NCBI GenBank assembly: GCA_002726915.1
Contig: PBSY01000058.1
Coordinates: 52,101 to 116,100, forward strand
Direction of reading: 5' to 3'
From: Verrucomicrobiales bacterium
GTDB taxonomy: Bacteria > Verrucomicrobiota > Verrucomicrobiia > Verrucomicrobiales > DEV007
DNA length: 64,000 nt
This document shows positions 46,206-54,879 of this stretch, piece by piece. The notes below the pieces were generated by a model. It was not told the DNA's origin and did not search any database. It saw only the letters and a program-made list of their open reading frames with translations. Position 1 is the first letter of the stretch, and each line of letters begins with the position of its first letter. The position numbers were made by a program, and so were the translations under genes.

Positions 46206-47687
46206 ATGAATCCTATCAAAACCCTAATCCTCACTCTCACCTGTCTCATTGGGTCTGCGGTTCACGCCACGCAACCCAACATTATTTTCATCTTTATCGA
46301 TGACATGGGCTGGGGTGATCTCGGCTGCTACGGCAATGACTTCATTGATACACCTCGTCTCGACCAGCTCGCCAGTGAAGGAATGCGTTTCACCGATGCC
46401 TACGCTGCCGGTGCCGTCTGCTCACCGACACGTTGTGCAGTTCAATCCGGGCAGAACCAGACCCGCATCGGCATCACAGCTCACATCCCCGGCCACTGGC
46501 GTCCCTTTGAGAAAGTCACCAATCCACAGACCACCATGGCTTTGCCACTCGATACTATTACTGTGGCCGAGCAGATAAAAGAATCGGGCTACACCACCGG
46601 CTACGTCGGAAAGTGGCACCTCGGCAGGGACCCTCAGTTCGGCCCCGGTCATCAGGGCTACGACTACGACCTCGAAATCAACGGCGCCCATCTGCCCGGC
46701 AAGTACAAGGTCGCCAGCAATTCGACGCAGACCCTGAAGCCCAGGCCCGATCAATTCCGCACCGACTTTGAAGCCGAGGCCTGCGAACACTTCATTCGCG
46801 AGAACAAAGACAATCCCTTCTTCCTTATGCTCTCCCCCTACGCGGTTCATATCCCTCTCGCGAGTAAAGCGTCCCTGGTCGAGAAATACCGCGCCCGCGC
46901 CGCCGAGCACAAACGCGAACTGCCCAACCCCATCTACGCCGCTATGGTCGAAGAAGTAGACGCCCTTGTTGGGCGACTTGTCGACGAAGTCGAAGCCCAG
47001 GGACTGACCAACAAAACCATGATCGTTTTTACGTCCGATAACGGAGGTCTCTATCGCCGCTACGACTACACCGAGGCGGCTGATGACAACGTGTCCAATC
47101 TAGCTCCGCTCAAGGGTGAGAAAGGCGCCCTCACCGAAGGCGGTATCCGCGTGCCGCTCATCGTCAAGTATCCGCGTGAAATCGCCGCCGGCAGCACCAG
47201 CCCCGAACCGGTCATCAGCTATGATTTCTATCCGACCTTCATTGCCGCCGCTGGGGGCAAAATGCCTGAGCATCAGACCATTGACGGCTATGACCTCCTC
47301 CCTGTCCTAACGGAACAAAATGGAAAGCTCAATCGCAATGCTATCCACTGGCACTACCCCCACTATCACCATGACCGCCCTGCCAGTGCCATTCGCGAAC
47401 GCGACTGGAAACTCATCGAATACCTCGACGGCACCGGTGACCTCGAGATCTATCACCTCGCCCGGGACATCGGCGAAGAGAACAACCTCATCGAAGAGCG
47501 CAAAGGCAAAGCCGCCGACTTGAAGAAGAAGCTCGCCAACTGGCGAATCTCAGTCAGCGCACGTGTTCCGATTCACAATCCCAACTACGACCCCGAGCGG
47601 GCCCACGAATGGTGGAGCCTGAGAACCGGGCAACCTCTCGACAGCTCAGCTCGCAAGCGCTTCCCGCAGACGGAAAAGGACCTTTAA
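46206..47687 (+). CDS. Sulfatase (formylglycine type)
   Basis: 493 residues. Signal peptide MNPIKTLILTLTCLIGSAVHA; metal site NIIFIFIDDMGWGDLGCYG; activation signature GAVCSPTRCAVQSG with Cys72 (C-S-P-T-R); GKWHLGRD; YAVHIPLASK; VFTSDNGGLY. Similar overall to the 22-kb sulfatase (both keep the HYPHYHHDRP-type C-terminal segment), but not to its upstream neighbour, so the pair probably attacks different linkages. No ECF motif of its own; likely cotranscribed with the sulfatase upstream. Confidence 0.95.
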   Translation: MNPIKTLILTLTCLIGSAVHATQPNIIFIFIDDMGWGDLGCYGNDFIDTPRLDQLASEGMRFTDAYAAGAVCSPTRCAVQSGQNQTRIGITAHIPGHWRPFEKVTNPQTTMALPLDTITVAEQIKESGYTTGYVGKWHLGRDPQFGPGHQGYDYDLEINGAHLPGKYKVASNSTQTLKPRPDQFRTDFEAEACEHFIRENKDNPFFLMLSPYAVHIPLASKASLVEKYRARAAEHKRELPNPIYAAMVEEVDALVGRLVDEVEAQGLTNKTMIVFTSDNGGLYRRYDYTEAADDNVSNLAPLKGEKGALTEGGIRVPLIVKYPREIAAGSTSPEPVISYDFYPTFIAAAGGKMPEHQTIDGYDLLPVLTEQNGKLNRNAIHWHYPHYHHDRPASAIRERDWKLIEYLDGTGDLEIYHLARDIGEENNLIEERKGKAADLKKKLANWRISVSARVPIHNPNYDPERAHEWWSLRTGQPLDSSARKRFPQTEKDL

Positions 47688-47699
47688 CCGGGGGCGCTC

Positions 47700-47873
47700 T
47701 TAATTGGGGTCTAATAGACCAAAGAGCGGAGGAAAATAGTTCCCATACCAGAAGGTCGGTGCCCACTGGTAGGTGACCCGGACATCCATCCGGGGGCGAT
47801 TGCGAGCCATCTGGAAACCCCAGGCGGCCACTTCGCCTGATTTCACGCCGAGATCTTTCAACGGGATCGCCAG
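47700..47873 (-). pseudogene. C-terminal remnant of a CBM9-like sugar-binding domain
   Basis: Not in the ORF track. The minus-strand frame reads LAIPLKDLGVKSGEVAAWGF, then QMARNRPRMDVRVTYQWAPT, ending PPLFGLLDPN and a stop at 47700-47702. This is the classic end of a CBM9-like domain (IP-x-x-x-LG, W-G-x-N/Q-x-x-R-x-R, W-x-P, FG-x-L). An in-frame TGA at 47874-47876 precedes it and no N-terminal part is nearby. It appears to be what is left of a deleted gene in this catabolic cluster. The longer track ORF over this stretch is in another frame. Confidence 0.6.
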
Positions 47874-47900
47874 TCAGAAGACTAGCATTCACGCTCCCAC

Positions 47901-49310
47901 CTATCGTGTCTCGTCGATCAAAAAGGCTTTCGCCTGCGGCGAATAAGGATCTCCCCAGCCGTAGAACAGTAACATGCCGGGAACAATCTCACCCCCGGGC
48001 TTCGTTACGGGCTGGACGTTGTTGAAACGCCAACCGGAGAACTTCGAGACCGTCGGCGTGAGGTCGCGTTCTCGCTGCCACGTTTCCCCTTGATCGGAAG
48101 AGCACCACTCTTCGATGCGCCCTCCTCCGTGGCTGTCCATCAGTCCATCGGATTCCAAATACCCGTCTCCCACCACGAGAAAGGCAACGAGCGAACCATC
48201 TTTCTCTCTCCTCAGGTGGCCGCTGTTCCACTGATGCGTGGATTCAGTGATGAAGACCTTTTTCCATCGGTCCCCATCATGGAACACATAGAAGTAATTC
48301 GCCTCCTGCTTGGAATCATCTCCTGACAGCACATGGAGAAAAGCTGGATCGCCCTTCTCATCCAGCAAGATACTGGGCGGGACTCCGGAACCCCGCCATT
48401 CGGTGTCCCAAATGAGACAGTTCTCATCAGCGTAATCCACATCCATTGGCGCCTTCATGGTTTCGCCCTCGAAGTTCGTAACTGCCCCGGAAGCCAGGTC
48501 GACCTGGCAGTAGTAGAGATTGTATTTCCACTCCTGCCCCGTCTTCTCGCGGTAGCGTGGATTGTAGAATCGATCCGACATGGCCCGGTCAGGATCTTCG
48601 AATTTGCAGTCGTCATAAACGATGAACGCGACGTGAAGAGTTTTGCCATCCGAGCTCAACAACTTCGTCTGGTAAGAGGACCACTCAAAACGCCCTGCCA
48701 CATCCATATCCGTCACCGCCTTTTCGGGTGTCGCCCACGTTTCTCCATCATCCTCAGTCACGCTGTAAGTCCAAAATCCAAAATGCCCGAGGACCCGATA
48801 GTAGATCATCTCCTTGCCCCCCTCGATGTTGTAGACCGCGGGATAGGAAATACTCTCGCCAATCTGCGCCCCCTCTCTCCAGTCATCGAAACTCTCGCCA
48901 ATTGAACCCGGAGTCTTTGAAATTAGATGCGTTCCCGGTGTTCGATGACAGCCAGACAGCACATGGAGATGCCCGGAGTCGTCCGCCCAGATCACCGGAC
49001 CATAGTGATGATCCTTGCTCCGTTCTCCCAAGGTCACCGTCTTCGAAAATGAACGCGTCTTCGTATCGTAAGTCGTTGCCATAGGGGCGGTTCTGAAACT
49101 GGGATCCTTGCCACCCTTACCCCCTCCGTTGAATACCAGGTGCACCTTGCCATCCAGATACACCGCCTGGGGGCGTTGCCGTCGATCATAGAGCATCTTT
49201 TTCTGCCCACCTTTGCCAAAAGCCATCGGCTCCGATCGATCAGTGAATTCTGCCTGAGCAGAACTAAACACCCCAGCAAAAATGAACCAGACACACACGA
49301 AACGAATCAT
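47901..49310 (-). CDS. BNR_4 (sialidase-like propeller) secreted protein
   Basis: 469 residues with a signal peptide (MIRFVCVWFIFAGVFSSAQA). The body has Asp-box-like and BNR_4 landmarks: RRQRPQAVYLDGKVHLVFNG, DHHYGPVIWADDSGHLHVLSG, SYPAVYNIEGGKEMIYYRVLG, TYSVTEDDGETWATPEKAV, SSDQGETWQRERDL. BNR_4 proteins are six-bladed propellers, some polysaccharide lyases or hydrolases, others unknown. It lies opposite in strand to the flanking sulfatase and lectin genes, and no ECF motif precedes it. Full length; the CBM9-like remnant sits just past its stop. Confidence 0.85.
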   Translation of the reverse strand: MIRFVCVWFIFAGVFSSAQAEFTDRSEPMAFGKGGQKKMLYDRRQRPQAVYLDGKVHLVFNGGGKGGKDPSFRTAPMATTYDTKTRSFSKTVTLGERSKDHHYGPVIWADDSGHLHVLSGCHRTPGTHLISKTPGSIGESFDDWREGAQIGESISYPAVYNIEGGKEMIYYRVLGHFGFWTYSVTEDDGETWATPEKAVTDMDVAGRFEWSSYQTKLLSSDGKTLHVAFIVYDDCKFEDPDRAMSDRFYNPRYREKTGQEWKYNLYYCQVDLASGAVTNFEGETMKAPMDVDYADENCLIWDTEWRGSGVPPSILLDEKGDPAFLHVLSGDDSKQEANYFYVFHDGDRWKKVFITESTHQWNSGHLRREKDGSLVAFLVVGDGYLESDGLMDSHGGGRIEEWCSSDQGETWQRERDLTPTVSKFSGWRFNNVQPVTKPGGEIVPGMLLFYGWGDPYSPQAKAFLIDETR

Positions 49311-49401
49311 GGGAGGAGTCTACAAGCATTCACCGCGTCCGATGAAGCTTAGCTAGCTCCACAATCGCGGTATGAATCGGGTTCAACGAATCACGAAAGT
49401 T

Positions 49402-49429
49402 CGGCAGAATCCTGCTCCGTCTGCGATAT
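49402..49429 (+). promoter_or_regulatory. ECF-type promoter motif upstream of the lectin-like gene
   Basis: CGGCAGAATC, 11 bases, GCGATAT, ending 13 bases before the preferred ATG at 49443. One position differs from the other copies (GCGATAT for GAGATAT). Confidence 0.7.
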
Positions 49430-49442
49430 GTTGCATAACCCC

Positions 49443-50129
49443 ATGAAACCCGTCCTATCTCTCGTTCTGCTTATCTTCGTCTGCCACTCAGCCCACGCTC
49501 TGGAAAAGCACGACAAAGCCCCCATCGAAGGCCACGAAACCTTCGATACCTACAAGCCCGAGATCCACACCCAGTTTCCCGAGAAAAATTCCGAAGTCCG
49601 CGACGGCGTTCTATGGACGCGGGGTGAAAGCGGCCAGAAGTATCCGCCCACCGTAGCATTCCCGGTTCAACTCATCGACGGCACCTTCTCCTTCCGCTTC
49701 CGCCATCTCGGAGACGGCAACATGTTCTGGCTCTTCATCAACGGAGACGACGGGTTCGGCGGCTTCGACCACGTTTTGCGTGTCAAAGTCACTCGCAAGG
49801 CCATTTCCCTCCAAGTGGATGCCCACACCATGGATCCCAAAGGTCCCAACGTGCAGCCCGGGCGCAAACCGGGTGCTACCAGCGGCGCCTACCGGGCACC
49901 TGAGCAACTCAAACCCGAAACAGTTGAGGGTCTCAACGACGATGACTGGCACGAATTGGAACTCAACTTTGAAGGCGACACCGTAGAAATTTCACTGGAC
50001 GGGCGCCACTGGAAGACGGAACTGAGTCGCCCTGGCTTTGCCTTCGAGAAGCAGGAGTTCTTCCTTTTCATCGATGGCGGCGAAGCCGGAATGGAGTTCG
50101 ATGATCTCAAAATCACACCGGCTACCTGA
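49443..50129 (+). CDS. Secreted LamG/DUF1080-like lectin-fold protein
   Basis: 228 residues from the ATG at 49443 (the GTG/ATG further up falls inside the promoter spacing). Signal peptide MKPVLSLVLLIFVCHSAHA. The remainder is a beta jelly roll resembling DUF1080/LamG: GVLWTRGESGQKYPPTVAF, GTFSFRFRHLGDGNMFWLFI, DWHELELNFEGDTVEISLDG, and an end GGEAGMEFDDLKITPA. It lacks the conserved catalytic-like residues of full DUF1080, so binding is more likely than hydrolysis. Directly downstream of an ECF motif. Confidence 0.75.
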   Translation: MKPVLSLVLLIFVCHSAHALEKHDKAPIEGHETFDTYKPEIHTQFPEKNSEVRDGVLWTRGESGQKYPPTVAFPVQLIDGTFSFRFRHLGDGNMFWLFINGDDGFGGFDHVLRVKVTRKAISLQVDAHTMDPKGPNVQPGRKPGATSGAYRAPEQLKPETVEGLNDDDWHELELNFEGDTVEISLDGRHWKTELSRPGFAFEKQEFFLFIDGGEAGMEFDDLKITPAT

Positions 50130-50150
50130 GTTTCCTTTGGCGAAAAAAGT

Positions 50151-50178
50151 CGGCAGAATCAATCTCTCCTCGAGATAT
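50151..50178 (+). promoter_or_regulatory. ECF-type promoter motif upstream of the cytochrome c propeller gene
   Basis: CGGCAGAATC, 11 bases, GAGATAT, ending 27 bases before the ATG at 50206. Same sequence and spacing as the sigma-gene copy. Confidence 0.75.
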
Positions 50179-50205
50179 CACTCGGATAAACTACCACGCA
50201 TCCCT

Positions 50206-52788
50206 ATGAAAAAACTCTTTCTCATCCTCGCGGCAGCCTTCGCCATTACTCCGCTGACAAAGGCTCAGCGCACCGCCACCCCGCCCGATAAAATTGCACT
50301 CTTGGAAGGCTTTGAGGCCGAGTTGCTCTATACCGTCCCACGTGACATCCAAGGTTCGTGGGTGGCCATGTGCCAAGACGATAAAGGGCGGCTTATCGTC
50401 AGCGACCAGTATGGCGGCATCTACCGTTTCCCTATCCCGAAACTCGGCGAACGGCTCGACTCCTCTGCTATCCAGCAGATCACCTATTCGACCGAGGGAG
50501 CCCCCAAGCGCGGCGATCACGATGGCACTGACCCTCAGGAACTCAACGCCGAACTCGCCAAACTGCCTAAGGTGGGTCACGCCCAAGGACTCTGCTACGC
50601 CTTCGACAGTCTCTACGTTGTGGTGAATTCGCGCAACAGTTCCTCCGGCACTGGAGTCTTTCGATTGCTCGACACCGATAACGATGACCAGTTTGACAAA
50701 TTAGTCACCATCAAGACGCTCGGAGAGACAGCGGGTGAGCACGGTCCGCATGCCATCTTTCCTACCGCCGACGGCGAGGGACTCTACGTCGTCATGGGTA
50801 ACCAAACACAACTGCCCGAGGACTACACCCACGCCCGCACGCCGGAAGTCTGGGGTGAAGATCAGCTCCTTCCCTCTCTGCAACATTTCATGCGCGGTGC
50901 CGAAGCTCCGCTGGGCCACGTGGCACGAATTGACCCTGAGGGCAAAACCTGGGACGTGGTCGCCACAGGATTCCGGAACCAGTACGACGCTGCTCTAAGC
51001 CGAGAGGGAGAAATGTTTACCTACGATGCCGATATGGAGTGGGACCTTAACACACCATGGTATCGCCCTACCCGCGTTAACCATGTTATCGATGGCGCTG
51101 ACTACGGCTGGCGCACCGGATCCGGCAAATTTATGGACTACTGCACCGACACCTTCGGAGCAGTGATCGACATCGGTCCGGGTTCCCCGACCGGAGTTTG
51201 TTTTGGCTACGGAGCCAAGTTTCCGGCCAAGTATCAGAACGCCTTCTTCGCCGCCGACTGGTCTTACGGAAAACTCTACGCCGTTCACCTTAAGCCTCAG
51301 GGCTCCAGCTACTCTGCGACTTTCGAGGAGTTCGCTGCTGCCCAGCCGCTGCCATTGACTGACCTCCTCATCAATGAAACCGACGGCGCGATGTATTTCA
51401 CCGTTGGTGGTCGCCGGGTTCAGTCCGGACTCTACCGAATCACTTACACTGGCGATGAGTCCACCGCTCCAGCCGAAACTGTCCACGGAGGAGAAGAAGC
51501 AAGGGCTGAGCGTCATGAGCTCGAAGCTTTTCTCCAGGCCGGGGCCAAGGAAGCAACAACCGAAGAACTCGATACAATCTGGAACGCTCTTGGCTCTTCC
51601 GATCGAGGCATCCGTCACGCCGCTCGCGCAGCCCTTGAAAAGCAGCCTGCCGCCAACTGGAAAGATCGGGTGATCGGTGAAGACGATGCTGTTATCACCA
51701 CGGCCGCGCTCATTGCCCTTGCCCGCGTGGATGCTGAGAACTCCGCCGCCGCCATTCTCTCTAAGGCCACCAGCTTTGACTACTCATCCACAAAATCCCG
51801 CCAAACCCGACTCGACATTCTTCGCGGTATCATGCTGACCCTGACTCGCAGCGGTGAACCCACAGATGGCCAGAAAGCCAAGCTCATCGAATGGCTCGAT
51901 GGAGTTTATCCTGCCAAAACACCCGAAGAGAATCGTGATCTCTCCGCCTTTGCCGCCTTTCTTGAAGCCCCTTTCGCCGTCGATCGCGGTATGGAACTGC
52001 TCGCCAATGCTTCCGGCCAGGAAGAACAGATCGGCTACGCCCTCAACCTGCGTTATCTCAAGGATGGCTGGACCCCGGAACTACGTGAGAAATATTTCAG
52101 GTGGTTTGTTATGGCCGGCAATTACAGGGGGGGTGCCCGCCTCGCCAACTACCTGGCCGATATTAAGAAACATGCCACTGAAACGGTGCCTGAGAGTGAC
52201 ATGACTGCTGCGCTCACCGAGATCATCAATACCTCGCCCAAAGATTCCACGCCTCAGTTCACCCTCAAGCCCCGTTCCTTCGTCAAGAACTGGACGATGG
52301 AAGATCTCTCTGGTGATCTTGGAGTCGGCCTCGAAGGCAACCGCGACTTCGCCAACGGTCGCCAGATGTTCGGCGCTGGCACTTGCTACGTCTGCCACCG
52401 CTTTAATGGCGAAGGAGGTGCCGTTGGACCCGACCTTTCCTCCGCAGGCGGCAAGTTCAGCCCCTACGACTTGCTCGAAACAATCGTCGATCCGGGCGCA
52501 GAAATTAGCGACCAGTATGGAAGCAGTATTTTCACACTTGATGACGGCACTCAGGTGATCGGTCGTATCATGAACATGAGCGGTGACCACTACCAGGTGA
52601 ATACCAACATGATGAATCCAAGCAGCGCCGCCAAGGTGGACGCGAATGCGATCACTTCGATCGAACCATCTCCTGTCTCCATGATGCCACCCGGCCTGAT
52701 CAACATGATGGAACGCGATGACATCCTCGATTTACTCGCCTACCTCATCTCCGGCGGTGATTCTGATCACGAGCTGTTTGCCAACTAA
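50206..52788 (+). CDS. PVC-type beta-propeller dehydrogenase-like protein with c-type heme domain
   Basis: 860 residues from the ATG at 50206 (MKKLFLILAAAFAITPLTKAQ, signal peptide). The longer ORF start overlaps the previous gene and the promoter. Residues about 30-420 form the PVC membrane-bound dehydrogenase propeller (LLEGFEAELLYTVPRDIQGS, GHAQGLCYAFDSLYVVVN, VATGFRNQYDAALSREGEMFTYDAD). A HEAT-like helical region follows (about 440-700). A C-terminal cytochrome c domain has CYVCHRFNGEGGAVGPDLSS (heme motif CxxCH). Presumed periplasmic sugar or alcohol oxidation with electron transfer by heme c; substrate unknown. Confidence 0.92.
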   Translation: MKKLFLILAAAFAITPLTKAQRTATPPDKIALLEGFEAELLYTVPRDIQGSWVAMCQDDKGRLIVSDQYGGIYRFPIPKLGERLDSSAIQQITYSTEGAPKRGDHDGTDPQELNAELAKLPKVGHAQGLCYAFDSLYVVVNSRNSSSGTGVFRLLDTDNDDQFDKLVTIKTLGETAGEHGPHAIFPTADGEGLYVVMGNQTQLPEDYTHARTPEVWGEDQLLPSLQHFMRGAEAPLGHVARIDPEGKTWDVVATGFRNQYDAALSREGEMFTYDADMEWDLNTPWYRPTRVNHVIDGADYGWRTGSGKFMDYCTDTFGAVIDIGPGSPTGVCFGYGAKFPAKYQNAFFAADWSYGKLYAVHLKPQGSSYSATFEEFAAAQPLPLTDLLINETDGAMYFTVGGRRVQSGLYRITYTGDESTAPAETVHGGEEARAERHELEAFLQAGAKEATTEELDTIWNALGSSDRGIRHAARAALEKQPAANWKDRVIGEDDAVITTAALIALARVDAENSAAAILSKATSFDYSSTKSRQTRLDILRGIMLTLTRSGEPTDGQKAKLIEWLDGVYPAKTPEENRDLSAFAAFLEAPFAVDRGMELLANASGQEEQIGYALNLRYLKDGWTPELREKYFRWFVMAGNYRGGARLANYLADIKKHATETVPESDMTAALTEIINTSPKDSTPQFTLKPRSFVKNWTMEDLSGDLGVGLEGNRDFANGRQMFGAGTCYVCHRFNGEGGAVGPDLSSAGGKFSPYDLLETIVDPGAEISDQYGSSIFTLDDGTQVIGRIMNMSGDHYQVNTNMMNPSSAAKVDANAITSIEPSPVSMMPPGLINMMERDDILDLLAYLISGGDSDHELFAN

Positions 52789-52842
52789 TCTTCGTAAAAG
52801 TCAGTCTTTCAGAAAGAAATTCCGGTCATATCCGCATCATGA

Positions 52843-54078
52843 ATGCTAGATTACATCTTCTTGGCGGCCACTGCGACAACACCTGACATCGGCATCATCG
52901 GCGGAGGACCGGCCGGCCTCCGCGCTGCCGAAGTCGCCGCAGAGGGAGGTGCACGGGTCACTCTTTATGACGCCATGCCCTCAGTCGGGCGTAAGTTTCT
53001 TGTCGCCGGGAAAAGTGGGCTCAATCTTACTAACGGAGAAAGCTGGCCCTCATTTCTGCGGCGTTACAGCCGCTCCGAGATAAGATGCGATATCTGGGAC
53101 GAAATCCTTTGCCAATTCGACAACCGGGCACTGCGAGAATGGGCAGCCAACCTCGGCATCGAGACCTTCGTTGCCAGTAGCGGCAAAGTATTTCCCATTC
53201 CGGTCAATGGCCACATCAAAGCAGCCCCGCTACTGCGAAGATGGGTCGAGCAGCTTCGAAAGCTTGGAGTGAAGTTTCAGACCCGGCATCTATGGACAGG
53301 TTTCCACCCCGATGGTTCACTTCTCTTTCGTTACGGTGATGGCCAATTCAGCACGCAACACGAACGGGTCATTCTCGCTCTGGGCGGCGCTTCATGGCCA
53401 AAAACCGGATCAACCGGTCACTGGGTCTCTTTTCTAGAAGCACGGGGTGTTAGTATTAATCCTCTCATTGCCGCCAACTGTGGCTGGGAAGTCGAATGGC
53501 CTTCCGAAATCCTGGAAGAAGTTGAAGGGAAGCCCCTAAAGAATCTTAATCTCATCGTCGGTGATGAAAACCGACGCGGGGAACTGGTCATCACGCAGTA
53601 CGGACTTGAAGGTGGACCCATCTATCACCTGGGCCCCAATCTCCGCTCCATGGATTCACCGGAGATAATGATCGACTTCAAGCCGGACCTGACGGCTCAA
53701 GAATTAATCGCACGCTTCGGCAAGGTGAAGCGGAATTTTGTCCGAGAAGCAAAGCGGCGCTGGAAGCTCGATGCAGCAACCGCATCCATTCTAAAGCATC
53801 TGCCCAACCGGGGTCCTTGGGAGTCAGCTGAGCAGCTGGCGCACGAGGTCAAGCACTGCCGAATTCCTCTCGAAAGACCGCGACCGGTTGCTGAAGCCAT
53901 TTCTTCTGCTGGAGGAATCCGATGGGAAGAACTGGATGAAAATCTGATGCTACGGAAGCTTCCCGGTGTCTTCGTTGCTGGAGAAATGATCGATTGGGAA
54001 GCTCCCACAGGTGGCTATCTCCTCCAAGCCTGTTTTGCGACAGGAACGCGTGTTGGCAAAGCGGTGCTCAATTGTTAG
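52843..54078 (+). CDS. HI0933-like flavoprotein (TIGR03862/aminoacetone-oxidase family)
   Basis: 411 residues, without a signal peptide. N-terminal FAD motif DIGIIGGGPAGLRAAEVAAE, then PSVGRKFLVAGKSGLNLTNGE, the family's characteristic GxxGxGxNLTN segment, LGGASWPKTGSTG in the middle, and a C-terminal FVAGEMIDWEAPTGGYLLQACFATGTRVG that completes FAD binding. Cytoplasmic FAD-dependent oxidoreductase; physiological substrate unknown. It follows the cytochrome propeller gene by 54 bases and looks like general metabolism rather than glycan use. Confidence 0.92.
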   Translation: MLDYIFLAATATTPDIGIIGGGPAGLRAAEVAAEGGARVTLYDAMPSVGRKFLVAGKSGLNLTNGESWPSFLRRYSRSEIRCDIWDEILCQFDNRALREWAANLGIETFVASSGKVFPIPVNGHIKAAPLLRRWVEQLRKLGVKFQTRHLWTGFHPDGSLLFRYGDGQFSTQHERVILALGGASWPKTGSTGHWVSFLEARGVSINPLIAANCGWEVEWPSEILEEVEGKPLKNLNLIVGDENRRGELVITQYGLEGGPIYHLGPNLRSMDSPEIMIDFKPDLTAQELIARFGKVKRNFVREAKRRWKLDAATASILKHLPNRGPWESAEQLAHEVKHCRIPLERPRPVAEAISSAGGIRWEELDENLMLRKLPGVFVAGEMIDWEAPTGGYLLQACFATGTRVGKAVLNC

Positions 54079-54092
54079 AGTCGAGACTCTAA
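54075..54092. repeat. Short perfect inverted repeat between two genes
   Basis: TTAGAGTC-GA-GACTCTAA, 8-bp arms with a 2-base centre. The flavoprotein stop codon is inside the left arm and the next ATG is 8 bases past the right arm. No T run follows, so an operator or regulator site is likelier than a terminator; chance is possible. Confidence 0.35.
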
Positions 54093-54099
54093 TTCGCCT

Positions 54100-54834
54100 A
54101 TGAAGTCACAACACCTCCGCTCATTTTGGATTGCTCTAGCTCTTGCCTTTTACACCACGGGTCAGGCAAATGCCCAAGAATCTGTCGATCTCGAAAAGTA
54201 TAAGGCAGAAGCTGCTGAGAAGTGGAGAGAAGACATAAAAGCATTCGGTGTCGCCAATGACCGGCTGTCTCAATCCACTGATGCCATTCTCTTCGTCGGC
54301 AGTTCTAGCTTTCGCCGTTGGGAGGACATGGAAAAAGACATGCTCCCCTATCTCTCGATCAATCGAGGCTTTGGGGGATCGAAATGGTCTGATGTGGCCA
54401 TCTTCGCGGATCAGCTGATTTCACCCCATCAATTCCGTGCTATCGTATTCTTTGTGGGGAACGATATCGGTGGTAAAGGCAAAGATAAGGCACCCGAAGA
54501 AGTGGTAGCTCTGGCAGCCTACGTCAGGAAAAAAGTAAAGGAACACCAACCGGAAGCTGCCGCTTTTTTCATCGCGACCACACCAACTGAGAAACGATGG
54601 GAACACTGGCCCCAGATCAAGCTAGCCAATAACGCGGTACGTGAATTTTGTGAGGCTACTGAAAACACTTGGTTCATTGGCACTGAAAGCATTTTTTTTG
54701 ATGAAAAAATCAAACCTCGCCCTGAACTCTTTGTGGACGACAAACTCCACATGAATCAGGACGGATACACCCGCTGGGCAGCGGCCATCAAGAGCCACCT
54801 CGATTCAGTACTTGTCGACGACAAAAGGCAGTAA
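54100..54834 (+). CDS. Secreted SGNH/GDSL-family hydrolase
   Basis: 244 residues with a signal peptide (MKSQHLRSFWIALALAFYTTGQANA). SGNH blocks: nucleophile Ser in FVGSSSFRRW (GSSS in place of GDS), the Gly block SINRGFGGSKWSDV, the Asn block FVGNDIGGKGK and the catalytic Asp/His in DDKLHMNQDGY. This GSSSxRxW subgroup is common in PVC and Bacteroidota and is often an acetylxylan or other glycan esterase, or a phospholipase-like enzyme. Twenty-one bases after the flavoprotein gene, preceded by a short palindrome. Confidence 0.88.
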   Translation: MKSQHLRSFWIALALAFYTTGQANAQESVDLEKYKAEAAEKWREDIKAFGVANDRLSQSTDAILFVGSSSFRRWEDMEKDMLPYLSINRGFGGSKWSDVAIFADQLISPHQFRAIVFFVGNDIGGKGKDKAPEEVVALAAYVRKKVKEHQPEAAAFFIATTPTEKRWEHWPQIKLANNAVREFCEATENTWFIGTESIFFDEKIKPRPELFVDDKLHMNQDGYTRWAAAIKSHLDSVLVDDKRQ

Positions 54835-54879
54835 CGATCGCGCACTTGCAGATCCAAAAGCATCCTGCTTCGATACGAT

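Noticed and set aside
47554-47892. 112-codon minus-strand ORF over the CBM9-like remnant
   Set aside because: It is in another frame, overlaps the end of the sulfatase gene, and its residues are Arg/Ser/Pro-rich noise; the +1-shifted frame carries the CBM9-like motifs.
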